Origin: Vigna angularis
Taxonomy: Eukaryota > Streptophyta > Magnoliopsida > Fabales > Fabaceae
Assembly (NCBI RefSeq): GCF_016808095.1
Contig: NC_068971.1
Location: 2,418,001 to 2,482,000 of the forward strand
Direction of reading: 5' to 3'
DNA length: 64,000 nucleotides
Both the position numbers and the translations under genes were made by a program. Shown piece by piece: positions 11,715 through 22,200 of the stretch (positions within the stretch are counted from its first letter, which is position 1; each line of letters begins with the position of its first letter). Under the pieces are notes generated by a model. It saw only the letters and a program-made list of their open reading frames with translations. It did no database searches and was not told where the DNA came from.

Positions 11715-12957
11715 CATTTATCTTTTTTTTTTTTAAACGAACGTTCGGTCTATGACCGAACGCCACTTAGGACGAACACTCAATTAGCATTTCAAATGGG
11801 GACGCTCGTTCTAAGACAGAATACTTTCCAAAAGAAAGAATTTAACTCTAATTCAAATTTAGAGAAGACGAACGGTATATGACCGTACAAGGACGAGCGT
11901 AATTGTTCAATCAGAGAAAATGATGTTGTTCCAGATTTTTCAGTTTACAATGACTTTACAGATTTCATACGATTCATAACTTATGATTTTTCTCCACCAT
12001 AAATCTCATACATTACAGAATTCATATTATCATTTCATCTCATACAGAATTCAATCATATTCCAGATCATACGTTTCATTCTCAACATACAGTGCAACCA
12101 ATCTTACAAATATACATCCAGTACAACAACAGAGTTCGTTCACGCATGCTTAAACCATCAAACATTTCATACATTTCAGACATCCAGTATACTTCAGGCA
12201 TTTCATAAACATCAACAAGTATTAAATTAAATTACTAAAGCTTCCCTTACCTGGTCTAGCAGTGAACTTCAAATTGCTAGGGTTTCACTCGTTCTCTCAC
12301 AGCTTTCTATCCAGAAGTTTACTCAACAATTTCCACTTAATCTAATACACCAGAATCGTAGACAGATCAGACCCCTAACCCACGCATGCAACCAGAATTT
12401 TGGTTCGCATTAACTGAATGGACGAAGTGCAGAGATGAGAACTTACCAGTTACAGAATTCTAACGTGTTCGGTTCAAACGAAAGCTCCAGACACCGTGAA
12501 TGATCCTACGGTTTCTGAAATGGAAGTAGAGATGCTGGTGGTGAGTGATCTTAGAGAGAAGATGAAAAGAGTTTAGAGAGAAAATGGAGAAAAGAAATGG
12601 CCAGAGTTTCGTGGAGAAGAAGATGAATGCAGAAATGAGAGAAAGTGTTTTGCAGAGAAATCATTTCTCTCCCACGTCAAACGGCCATGCAACTCACGCC
12701 CTGCCACCTGGTTTTCCACTACCGCTTTTAGAAGCTTCTGACGTGACAGAATGGCGTCAGCGCATGCAGAATGCAGAGAGCGTTCCCGCAGGACGAACGT
12801 CCATTCTCTGCACGCCACTTGTTTTCCACCAACGTTTTTTGGACGTTCCCTCAGTGACACATGGCCGGCGCATGCAGAGTGGGTTTTGACGTGGCACAGT
12901 GAATTAAATGGGGTTCAGAGTGTGTGATTAAAGCGCTTAATTATTCAGGTTCTCACA

Positions 12958-12962
12958 ATATC
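12958..12962 (+). repeat. Target site duplication (right) of the gypsy element
   Basis: ATATC, matching 2957-2961 exactly. Confidence 0.92.
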
Positions 12963-12980
12963 TTTTATTAGTGTCGACCT

Positions 12981-13255
12981 AATTAATGTTGATATATTAC
13001 ATATTTCATTTTTAACACCCAAACACATCAGTTTGAAGATGTTGGGAATATGTTAACCTTTCTATGAAATGCTATATACAAATATAGTTGTTGAGATGAG
13101 TTAAAGATTAAAAAATAGGATTAAATATGTTTTAGACAAACACTACCTCGATCCAAAGTCTTCCATCATTATCTTTCGTTTCTTGTTTTTAATCGTGGCT
13201 TGTTGAACATTTTTTTGAAGAATATTCACAAAATATGTTATGATGTTAAAATAAG
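12981..13255 (+). repeat. Diverged direct duplication, copy 2
   Basis: Partner of 2580-2870. It begins only about 20 bases right of the gypsy insertion, so before insertion the two copies lay roughly 400 bases apart in tandem. Confidence 0.6.
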
Positions 13256-13409
13256 GACAAATCGACCTAACTGTGACCTATGATAATAATTATTTTTTGT
13301 CCTAGTTTGATCAGTATTAAAAATAATATCTTTTCAGATTGATTATTTGACCGGTTACGAAGATATTTCATGATCATATTTATTATGTCATTGACTAGAA
13401 AGATTGTCA

Positions 13410-13902
13410 GCTGTCAAAATGAGTTATAACCCACGTACCAACCCGGCTCACTACAGGTTTGGGTCAGATTGGATTTGAAAAAAATGTATTTTCAAACCCG
13501 GCTCATCCGAGTGAAACCCGTGGTGAGCCGGGTTGGTTCGCCAACCCACTTAATTTTATTTTATTAATTTATTATTTTATGAAACCCTAAAAAATACTCT
13601 CCGACTCATTATACTTGTATTGTACTTTTTTTATTATTTTGAATTGTCTTGAGTTTATCATCATTTTTTGAGAGTAAAATTTATTTAGATTTAAATTAAA
13701 AAAAGTTTGTAACATTTTTTATTTTAAAAAAATTGTAAGTGAGTAAGTGAACCAACCCGTTTAACCCATCAATCTGTGGTGGATCGAGTCGAGTTTGAAT
13801 TTTTCTGACTTGTTAATAAATGAGTCGAGTTGAGTTGAGTTAATAAGTAATTAATCCGTGATGAACCGGATCAGGTTAGGTCGGATGATCTATTTTGACA
13901 GC
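13410..13902. mobile_element. MITE-like element with inverted ends
   Basis: GCTGTCAAAAT at 13410-13420 is inverted at 13892-13902. The interior holds repeated AACCCG/CGGGTT words (for example GAGCCGGGTTGGTT near 13525) and no open frame. The size (~490 bp) and inverted ends suggest a non-autonomous DNA transposon, perhaps hAT-like. I found no convincing target duplication, so the ends and family are unsure. Confidence 0.45.
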
Positions 13903-15236
13903 ACTTAGATCTAATAGCATAGTAGATATGATTTTTAAAGTTTAAAATACAAAATGTATGAAAATTTGAGATATGGATAAATTTTAATTCCCATTAAAAA
14001 AATGAGAAATCAATTAAGCTAGGGTAAGAAATGAATGGAGATGAAATAATCGCGGCTAGCATTGAAGTCGAAAAAGCCATGAAAGTGAGAGAGAAAAGTG
14101 GTAGCATAGGATAAAACAGCATCTAGGCATGTGAAAGTGGAGCCTTTTGTTTTTTAACCAACGTGGCCTTCACTTTGTAGGAGCCACAAAGATTTGGTAT
14201 TACTCTTCTAAACTTTCCAAGCAGCGGCGAAACACACTTGTTTCTTTAACCTTTTTTTTTTTTTTTTCATTCTTCTTTGCATATTGCTGTCTCTGGTATC
14301 TCATTTTCACGTTGAAAAACGCGGCGCCAAGAAATGCCAACAGTGCAAAATGAGTCAACGGAATGTCACAACTTCAAAACTTCAAACGCACTACAACATC
14401 TTAACCTTAAAATAACATTAATTTTCATTTTGAATGAATTTGAGTGATACAAGAAAACATCATAACCATGAAAAGGAAAATATAAAGATAAAAAGAAAAT
14501 TAAAAACATGAGTATTTTGATACCTTTCTTGTGATTCCCATCGTGTTTTATTCTTTCCTCTTGTCATAATCCAAACAAAAGAAGGGAGTATTTATTTTTT
14601 ATGTTTTTCTGTTCGTTCATGTTCCATCCATTCACTTTCCAGTATTCCAAACTAATATGAAACTAAAAAAGGAAAGAAAATATGCATCCAGTTTTTAGTG
14701 ATTTTATTGTAAATAGATAATTTAGTGATGTATTGATTGAAGATGCCTCTAGGTTACAACAACATTTCTTCACGAGGGTTGAAATTGAAGAGTATAGGTA
14801 TGTGTTATCCACGAATATATTCATACAAAGTAAGATAAAAAACCATTCAGCTCCATAGTTTTTTACGTGTATTATTAATTTTCCTTAATTTTCATCGCAT
14901 CATTAATCATATATTTTTTGCTGTTTTTAATTATACAACCTTAACCATTTGGCAATAGATAATGTATAAATATGCTATGGGGATATTCCACATAATTCAG
15001 ATAAAACTATAGTGGATTAATTTCTATGGCTGGAACCCTAGACACCTCTCATGTCTCACTCACAAACAAATTGAGACAGACACCTCTCAAGTCTTATCAA
15101 GTACATGTTACGGAAGCATAGTAAAAGAGATAAAAGGAGAAAGACATAAAAAATATGGAGACAATAATTAAAAAAAATGTGCTAAAAGAGAAAGACATAC
15201 AAAAAAATTGAGACAATTAAAAACAAAATAAAATTA
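13903..15236. other. Intergenic DNA left of the tRNA gene
   Basis: AT-rich, with no supportable gene. The open frame at 14147-14353 is built around a T run and lacks recognisable protein features. Just right of 15200, several T runs on the minus strand could end tRNA transcription. Confidence 0.5.
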
Positions 15237-15317
15237 TGTCAAGAATGGGATTCGAACCCATGCCCTTTCGGACCAGTACCTGAAACTGGCGCCTTAGACC
15301 AACTCGGCCATCTTGAC
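15237..15317 (-). tRNA. tRNA-Leu (anticodon CAG)
   Basis: An 81-base class II tRNA read on the minus strand. The acceptor GTCAAGA pairs with TCTTGAC, with A as discriminator. The D arm has GGCCGAGTTGGTCTAAGGC, and the anticodon stem CCAGT/ACTGG encloses TTCAGGT, so the anticodon CAG is at 15280-15282 (codon CUG). A long variable arm (GTCCGAAAGGGC) and GGGTTCGAATCCC as the T arm complete the cloverleaf. There is no intron and no encoded CCA. T-rich sequence follows the 3' end, fitting RNA polymerase III termination. It looks functional. Confidence 0.95.
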
Positions 15318-15506
15318 TTATATTTATATTTTTTAACGTGAAAATATATTTATAAAGATTATATAGTTCAGGATGGTTGAATAGTTTCCCATGTTAATGG
15401 GCCAACATATATACATCTATATTTGGGCCGAAAGGATTTTCTTTAGGAAGTTTCTTTCTGTACCTCCTTAAAGCTTAGATTATTCAAAGAATAAGAAATA
15501 TGGTTT

Positions 15507-16748
15507 TTGTTGTGGAAGGAAATGATGAAGAAAAATGGCGTGATTCCGTGGAAGAGGCAGCAATGGCGGGGCATAGTGAAAGTGCGTTTGAAATGGGTGA
15601 AGAACCGAAGCCTCGACCACGTTATCGACAAGGAAACCGATCTCAAAGCGGCTTGTCTCCTCAAAGACGCTATCAATCGCTCTTCCACCGCCTTCCTCAC
15701 GGCCAAATCCGTCGCAGACTGGCAGAAGCTCCTCGGCCTCACCGTCCCCGTCCTCCGCTTCCTCCGCCGTTACCCCACCCTCTTCCAAGAGTTCCCGCAC
15801 CCGCGCTGGCCCTCCCTCCCCTGCTTCCGCCTCTCCGACACTGCACTTTTTCTCCACTTCCAGGAACTCGCACTCCACCAGGCTCACCAGAACAACGCCG
15901 TCGAACGCCTCTCCAGGCTCCTCATGATGACCCGCTCACGCGCCCTGTCCCTCTATTCCCTCCACGCGCTCAAGTAGGACCTCGGCTTACCCGACTCCTT
16001 CGAGAAAACCCTCGTCCCCAACTTCCCTGACCACTTCCAGTTTGTCAAGTCGAACGGCGTCTTTTCGCTCAAACTAGCGCGATGGCCTGAGGAAATCGCT
16101 GTGTCCGCGCTTCAACAGATAAACGAATGTGGGACCCACTACCGGGAATTCAAGCGGGGACAATCGGCATTGGCTTTTCCGATGAAGTTTCCAAGGGGTT
16201 ACGGCGCGCAGAAGAAGGTGAGGACGTGGATGGAGGAGTTTCAGAAGCTGCCTTATGTTTCTCCCTATGCTGATTTCTCCAAGATTGATTCCAACAGCGA
16301 TTTGATGGAGAAGCGCGTGGTTGGGGTTCTGCACGAACTTTTGAGTTTAACTCTGCACAAGAAAGCAAAGAGAAACTACTTGAGGGGCTTGAGGGAAGAG
16401 TTGAATCTTCCGCACAAGTTTACACGGATTTTCACCCGGTATCCCGGCATCTTTTACCTCTCATTGAAGTGTAAAACGACCACTATTACTCTCAGGGAAG
16501 GGTACCAGAGTGGGAAACTGGTTGACCCGCACCCTCTTGTCCGACATAGAGATTAGTTCTACCGTGTCATGCAGACGGGGCTTCTCTACCGCGGGGATGG
16601 GTCATTGAAACGTGACGACAACAATTCGTTGGTCAAGAATGATGAGCTAAGAAGTGAGGAATCCGGGGAGGAAGAGGTTGAAACGAGTGATGAACTCTAT
16701 GAGGGTGAATCGAGTGATGAACTCTGCGAGGGTGAAGCTAGTGAATAA
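15507..16748 (+). pseudogene. PORR-domain organelle RNA-binding protein, broken by two stops
   Basis: One frame runs 413 codons but is interrupted by TAG at 15975-15977 (codon 157, between HALK and DLGLPDSF) and TAG at 16554-16556 (codon 350, between PLVRHRD and FYRVMQTGLLY). Both flanks read straight through as a plant organelle RNA recognition (PORR, WTF1-like) protein: a basic N-terminus (residues 1-35), the domain from about 36 to 365 with RRYPTLFQEF and FTRYPGIFYLSLK, then an acidic tail ending in repeated SSDELYEGE-like words. Known members bind organelle introns and aid splicing. The first stop may replace Trp, which family members often have before DLGLP; that point is from memory. 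With no frameshifts the loss looks recent. The Pro/Arg-rich frame at 15500-16030 is a shadow. A sequencing error or an unusual readthrough gene cannot be excluded. Confidence 0.85.
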
Positions 16749-17309
16749 GTTTTTTGGTGCTGAATTCTGTTTGAATGATACGAGTATCGTGCATTCTGTT
16801 TAAAGATAATTTATTTCCTCCTCCGGTTAGTATCTCTGCTCCTTACTAATAGTGGAACATTGTTAACTCAAGCCCTCTGTTTGTCCTATTTATTGTTGTC
16901 CTATTTATTGTCTATCTGAACCTTGAAAATAAATTAGATCTGAACTTAAAAGTTCAGCTGTAGAGTAGAAATCCCATTCTGTTTTCTAGCAATGTTTTGT
17001 GGATGGGGCTATTTTCTTTATAAACTTTAAAGATTCATGGAAGCCAGATGATCATTTGCAGTTGCGTCTCTGCTTTAGGTTGATTCGATGTGCTTTTTGA
17101 CAAATTTTGAACTCTGATATTTGTCGTGCTATTTTATAGTTGTTCACATAACTGGGAAAAGGGAACATAGTTCTTTTACGTTAGACACTTGGTGATATTA
17201 AGTAGCAACCAACTGTGTACACTGATAAAAGTATTCAACAGATTTCAAAAGATGTAGGTTAAAAAGTTTCAGTAATCATCGGATTTTGAAATATGGTTGA
17301 GGAGAGTAC
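16749..17309. other. Spacer between the PORR and CCR4 remnants
   Basis: No coding content seen. The expected upstream exons of a CCR4 gene (leucine-rich repeats and first half of the nuclease) are not here. Confidence 0.5.
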
Positions 17310-17536
17310 CATAAACAGAGACTAGACAATGTAACAAATGAACCTTTATTCACTAATGTATCTAGAAATTTTATTGGCTCTCTAGATTACATATTTTACA
17401 CAGGTGTGATACCTTGCAATGATGTTATTAATTTATCAACTTAACATCCTGGTCATTTGTTTACAGTTTATGAAGTGACGTCTTTTTGTGGTTTCAGCGG
17501 ATTAATTGGTTGTGGAGTCATTTATTGGAGCTATTG
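17310..17536 (+). repeat. Misplaced copy of the last CCR4 exon junction
   Basis: These 227 bases match 18951-19169. They cover the end of the penultimate exon, the whole intron with GTGTGAT and TTTCAG borders, and the start of the last exon. Differences are scattered: an extra 8 bases in the intron (TTTACAGT region), CGGATTAATT for CGGATTCATT, and a small change near 17520. The copy joins GTGAAAAAATACGAG, an upstream CCR4 exon end, without any intron border. Because the intron came along, this was copied at the DNA level. Confidence 0.85.
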
Positions 17537-19278
17537 TGAAAAAATACGAGGTTGAAATTTTTGTGTGTATCAGTGTATGCCAGTTCTCTTTGGTTTGTAC
17601 ACAACATAAAGGGATATCTGCTTGTTTACAGGTTGAATTTAATAAGGCTGCACAGTCTTTAACAGATGCTGTGATTCCAACCACTCAGAAAAAAACTGCC
17701 TTGAATAGACTGGTTAAGGTAGCTTATTGCACTAAAGATTGCATGTTACTTTGAAATAATGATTCTCTTATTGTGTAGTCCTTACCAAGATTTCTATACA
17801 TTCTTAGGATAATGTTGCCTTAATAGTTGTTTTAGAAGCAAAAGTTAACCAGCCTGTTGACAATCCTGGGAAAAGACAGCTTCTTTGCGTGGTAAACTCT
17901 TAATTTTTCTTTATTTGTTTCAACCAAGATGGTCTTGCATTCGCTTACCGTCAAGGTCCATGATGTATACTTTATATCTATGTTGTATGCCTTTTTGTTT
18001 TCCAGGGTGCTCTCTTCTTAGTCATGCATTGTTATAACAGTTCATTTTGTAATATCTGTTTATGGCTTTTTGTCTTAAGCAGCTTTTGCTTTATTATTTT
18101 TAGGATGATGGTTGTTCTGATACAAGAACTCTTGATTTTCTTTTTACATAAATTAAGTCTAAATGTTTAATGTAATGTTTGTATGGTTTAGTTTTGTTTT
18201 TTTTTTAAAATCATCATTGGATCTATTTCTTTATTTCTTATAAAGGTATGCAATATTTCACTCGTCCCTTTCTGTGAGTTTGGGTTCAATTACCTTTTTA
18301 GTAACACAATCTCTATTACTTAGTCATATATTGCTTGTGGATTTTAGGCAAGTACACATGTAAATGTTCATCAAGATTTAAAGGATGTCAAACTTTGGCA
18401 GGTAAGTTATTTCTTTTGCTTCATCATATTGAATAGTGTGCTTATTTGGAACATGACACTTATGAATTTCCTCTTCTTTTTAGGTGCACGCTCTTTTGAA
18501 AGGATTTGGAGAAAATTGCTGCTAGTGCAGACATTCCAATGTTGGTTTGTGGAGACTTTAATTCAGTTCCAGGAAGGTCTGTTTACTTTCTGGATATATT
18601 ATTTGTTTCTTCTGCAAGGGTCTTTTATTATTGTCAATAATTTGTTTCTTAAATTTATATTCTTATTTTTCTGTAGTGCTCCTCATGCACTTCTTGCAAT
18701 GGGAAAGGTAGACCCATCCCATCCTGATTTAGCTGGTGACCCACTTGATATATTGCGTCCTCACAGCAAGTTGGTTCATCAGTTGCCACTGGTAATGTAT
18801 TGAAGAATTGCTTATATATTATGTATTTTCCCCAAAATGGTGGTTCCTGATTTTAGTTGATTTTTTTGCTTCCTGGCTGTGGATTCATCTCAATTTTAGG
18901 TCAGTGCTTATTCATCCTTTGCAAGAACAGTTGGTCTTGGATTTGAGCAGCATAAACGGAGACTAGACAATGTAACAAATGAACCTTTATTCACTAATGT
19001 AACCAGAGATTTTATTGGCTCTCTAGATTACATGTTTTACACAGGTGTGATATCTTGCAATGATGTTATTAATTTGATCAACTTAACATCCTGGTCATTT
19101 GTTATGAAGTGACGTCTTTTTGTGGTTTCAGCGGATTCATTGGTTGTGGAGTCATTGTTGGAGCTATTGGATGAGGAGAGTTTGAGGAAAGACACAGCAC
19201 TTCCTTCTCCTGAATGGTCCTCTGATCATATAGCTGTTAGCCGAGTTTCGCTGCTGCAGGAATAGATCTAGGCGATGA
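17536..19278 (+). pseudogene. CCR4: CCR4-type poly(A) deadenylase, rearranged 3' fragment
   Basis: Ordered exon remnants with good splice borders: 17536-17550 (VKKYE), 17632-17718, 17808-17891, 18348-18401, 18484-18576, 18677-18791, 18900-19044 and 19132-19278. Together they read as the C-terminal nuclease half of CCR4, with VCGDFNSVPGS and SPEWSSDHIA carrying catalytic residues of the EEP nuclease fold. CCR4 shortens poly(A) tails in the CCR4-NOT complex. Lesions: one extra T near 18508 (AAAGGATTTGGAG) and two missing bases near 19239 that shift the final dozen codons before the ancestral TGA at 19276. The N-terminal half is absent, and 17310-17536 has been joined in its place. Introns are kept, so this is not a retrocopy. 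A functional copy should exist elsewhere. Confidence 0.88.
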
Positions 19279-22200
19279 CTTAAGGTGCCATCATCTATTC
19301 CCTGACCATGTTTTGTTATTATTATTTTATGTTTTCTTCTTTTATGCTTGATTAGTGTTAGTAGTTATCATCTTTCTGGAAAGATCAACAACTTGGCCTT
19401 GGTAATTCTGTTGTCAATTAATGAACAGCTTAAGGCTCATATTTTGTTACCATTGAAATTCAAAATGTGTATTGGAAGGCCTTTATTCATACTTGTGAAT
19501 TGAAGTTTACTACTTAATTCATAAAGAAATAGTTATAAAGCTGGTTGCATCCTGATTTTACATTATTTATTGCATTGTTTGCTTTTATCACAAAATAAAA
19601 TTTGATTTAGAAGTAATTGGTCTAAATTGTGTATATTTTCTTTTTATTTCTTTCTATTAATTTCCATTCTCTTCAAGTAGACATAGCTTCTTTAAGCACC
19701 TTAAAGCCTATTGCCAATATGTCGGTCTCTTGATATATTGGTGGTCCCAAACACAATTCGACTGCTACATCTGTCTGTCCATGTAAGAACCTTTGCCACC
19801 ATTATAGTCTACGGATTGTAGGTAATTAGTATTAGGCATATTTGCTAGTTAGCTCCATGCTTAAGTTGGTGAAACTGCAACACCAATATGTAAGTTTATT
19901 AATCCATGTACTAGGCATATTTGCGGTCTTCCTCTATGTGCAAGACTATTGATTACAAGGTGAAGAATGAGATTTACCTTACCACTTTGAAGTGTTTTTG
20001 GTGTCATGATCTTAACAACAAAGTATAGTAAGTCAAGAATGTGAATGGAGCACGCCAACATTGAAGTAATTTTGGTCTCGTGGCCTTGCTGTTTGACACA
20101 TTGTTAGTCTCATGACCTTGCTGTTTGACACATTGAAGTATAAAAAGAAATAATGGATGATTCCACGGCAGAGATTAGGGCAGCAAATGACTTTAGAGGG
20201 ATGCTCATTTTCATTAGCTGAGAGATGGGAAAGAGTGGGAATTATGAAGGAGAGAACAATTTTGACAATTTAGGGACAATGTCATGATCCTTGTTATGAT
20301 TTTCTGAATTGGTTCGGAAACAATTCCTTATGATCTGATCTGTGTCAACAAGTACTGAATTGGCAGGGATGTTCAAAATAATTATATATATCCCAAGAAC
20401 TTCAAGCGATGCATGCATTGATAAAATAATACTTCAGTGTATCTTATACCAAAAAAAATTGTCCTCTGGTATTGAAAAATTTCCATTCAGGCATGTTGGC
20501 ATTGTTAAATTAAATGATTTTAGATGTTTTCACCATAATAAGGAGAATAAGTTTTTGCATGTGCTTTACTTACCTTTTTCCATTCAGGCTGCACTTTACA
20601 GAAGTGCTGGTTGTAGTTTGTCTTTTTGGGTCTTTTGATACTTATTGCTCCAGTACTGCAGTTTAAGTCGGTGTGTTTTCTTTATGCCTTCGTCCTTTAT
20701 TGACGAGGTTCTCCTTTTTGTGTAGGTCAGTTCCAGAGAGGCACAGAGAAAAGCGTAAAGAAACGTTTGATTGATAAGTTATTGTAAAAGTGGTAGATCA
20801 TACCTTTGTCTTTCTCCCAGGTATCTCCTTGTGGGGGGCCTTGAAATGATCTGCTTTGTATCATGTCACCTTTGTCATAGAAAAATTATGATAATGCCTT
20901 CCATATCTTGCCCAATCGTTTTCCTTATAAAGTAAATTTTCTACGTTCGTTTCTATTGAGTTTCTATACATGTATATCAATTAACTAATCGCCCCATTCT
21001 CAAGCCCTTCCAATCATGTGGTTGATTAGCCTTGGACTTCAATATCTCACTACTGTAGCGATAATATTCACAGTTTAGGTTGTTTTGCATCTGCAATGGT
21101 ACATTGATTGGTCACGACTCACGAGAATACTTCACAGTGCTGCTTACCGCCTAAGTGTAATTCTGTATTACTTTTGTTCAATCAAAAGTTATTGAATGGG
21201 TTTGGCTGTCATAGTTGTTACTCAAAAGTAGTTTGAGTCTTACGTGAACACAGTCTAGAGTGAATTGTTGAGCATTATCCATTCTTAGTGGCATATGTAT
21301 GTATATATTATCTGTTAAAAATTGTTTATAATTTATTTGTGCAGCTTTTATAGAGTTTTCCCTTTTGGATTTTCTAGTTTTTATCATTTTGGTTCTTGAT
21401 TTCTACACTTGGTTTTTAGTTTTTCCCTTACTTCTGGACTTTTCTCCTTAACCTATCTTGCACTTGAAATGGTTTATCCAGGTCATGTTCTTGTTTTTTA
21501 GCACTCGCTATTGTAGCGGTTAAGTTCAATTGAAAAAAATTACTGTCTTGGTGTAATTTAGTGGAGTTATGGTTCAAGGAAACCATATGACCTTTGGGAG
21601 AATTATATAGTAATTGTAATAACAATAATAATAATAATATAAAATATCATAATAATATATAATAGTAATAATAATACTCTTAAGAGCTTCAACAAGCAAT
21701 CTTGTTCTGGAAAAGAGTGTTACAATAGTAGAAATCAGATTTCTAAAATCTTAAGCTTTTTCAGATGACTAATTCAACATTTGATTCTTGATTATATGTG
21801 GGAAAAACAGACTATTCTTTAAGAATATCTTTAGTGAAAATTAAAAAAACAAAAAAAAAGTGTGTATATAAATATATATTAACAATTCTTTCTGTTAACT
21901 AAAATGTATTCGGACTGAAATAAAAGAGTAACATAACCGCTCAAGAGTCCTAGCTCAAATGGCAAACTGCTTATACAATTTTAATATAAACTATTTGTGG
22001 CAACAGTTAGTTAGTAAACATAATCCATATAATATTATGAAAAGAATAAAAAAACTTATATAGGATTCCCCAAAACCTATATAAGATAGGTCTGTTCCCT
22101 ATCCTACCCAAATAATTTAACCTACAATTTGTTCTTCATTTTCCCACCTACAGCCTTACAAACCTTCTTCAGTCGTCTAGCTAAACAAGTTTCTGTTAAT

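Larger units (their letters stand above)
2962..12957 (-). mobile_element. Complete Ty3/gypsy LTR retrotransposon, chromovirus Tekay/Del type
   Basis: A 9996-bp element coded on the minus strand. It has two 2612-bp LTRs (2962-5573 and 10346-12957) that look identical, ATATC duplications on both sides, a tRNA-iMet primer site at 10329-10340 and a purine tract at 5574-5583. Gag-protease lies at 8571-10184 and reverse transcriptase-RNase H-integrase-chromodomain at 5611-8595. The domain order and C-terminal chromodomain-like segment place it among chromoviruses; Tekay/Del is the best fit from long LTRs and protein style. Identical LTRs imply a recent insertion. The one visible defect is that gag-protease and pol lie in different frames, although related elements usually have one long frame. 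Confidence 0.95.
10346..12957 (-). repeat. 5' LTR of the gypsy element
   Basis: Same 2612 bp as the 3' LTR, with every landmark shifted by 7384 bases and no mismatch noticed by eye. It should carry the promoter. On the coding strand the downstream half contains CCAGGTAAGGGAAGC, similar to sequence in the second LTR near 63657. Tandem arrays lie at 11275-11374 and 11505-11714. Confidence 0.93.

Noticed and set aside
15500..16030. 176-residue Pro/Arg-rich frame
   Set aside because: It is a shifted reading of the PORR pseudogene; the real protein content is in the frame starting at 15507.
17506..18803. Independent small frames (17506-17754, 18429-18803)
   Set aside because: They run across real CCR4 exon-intron borders and are by-products of the fragment.
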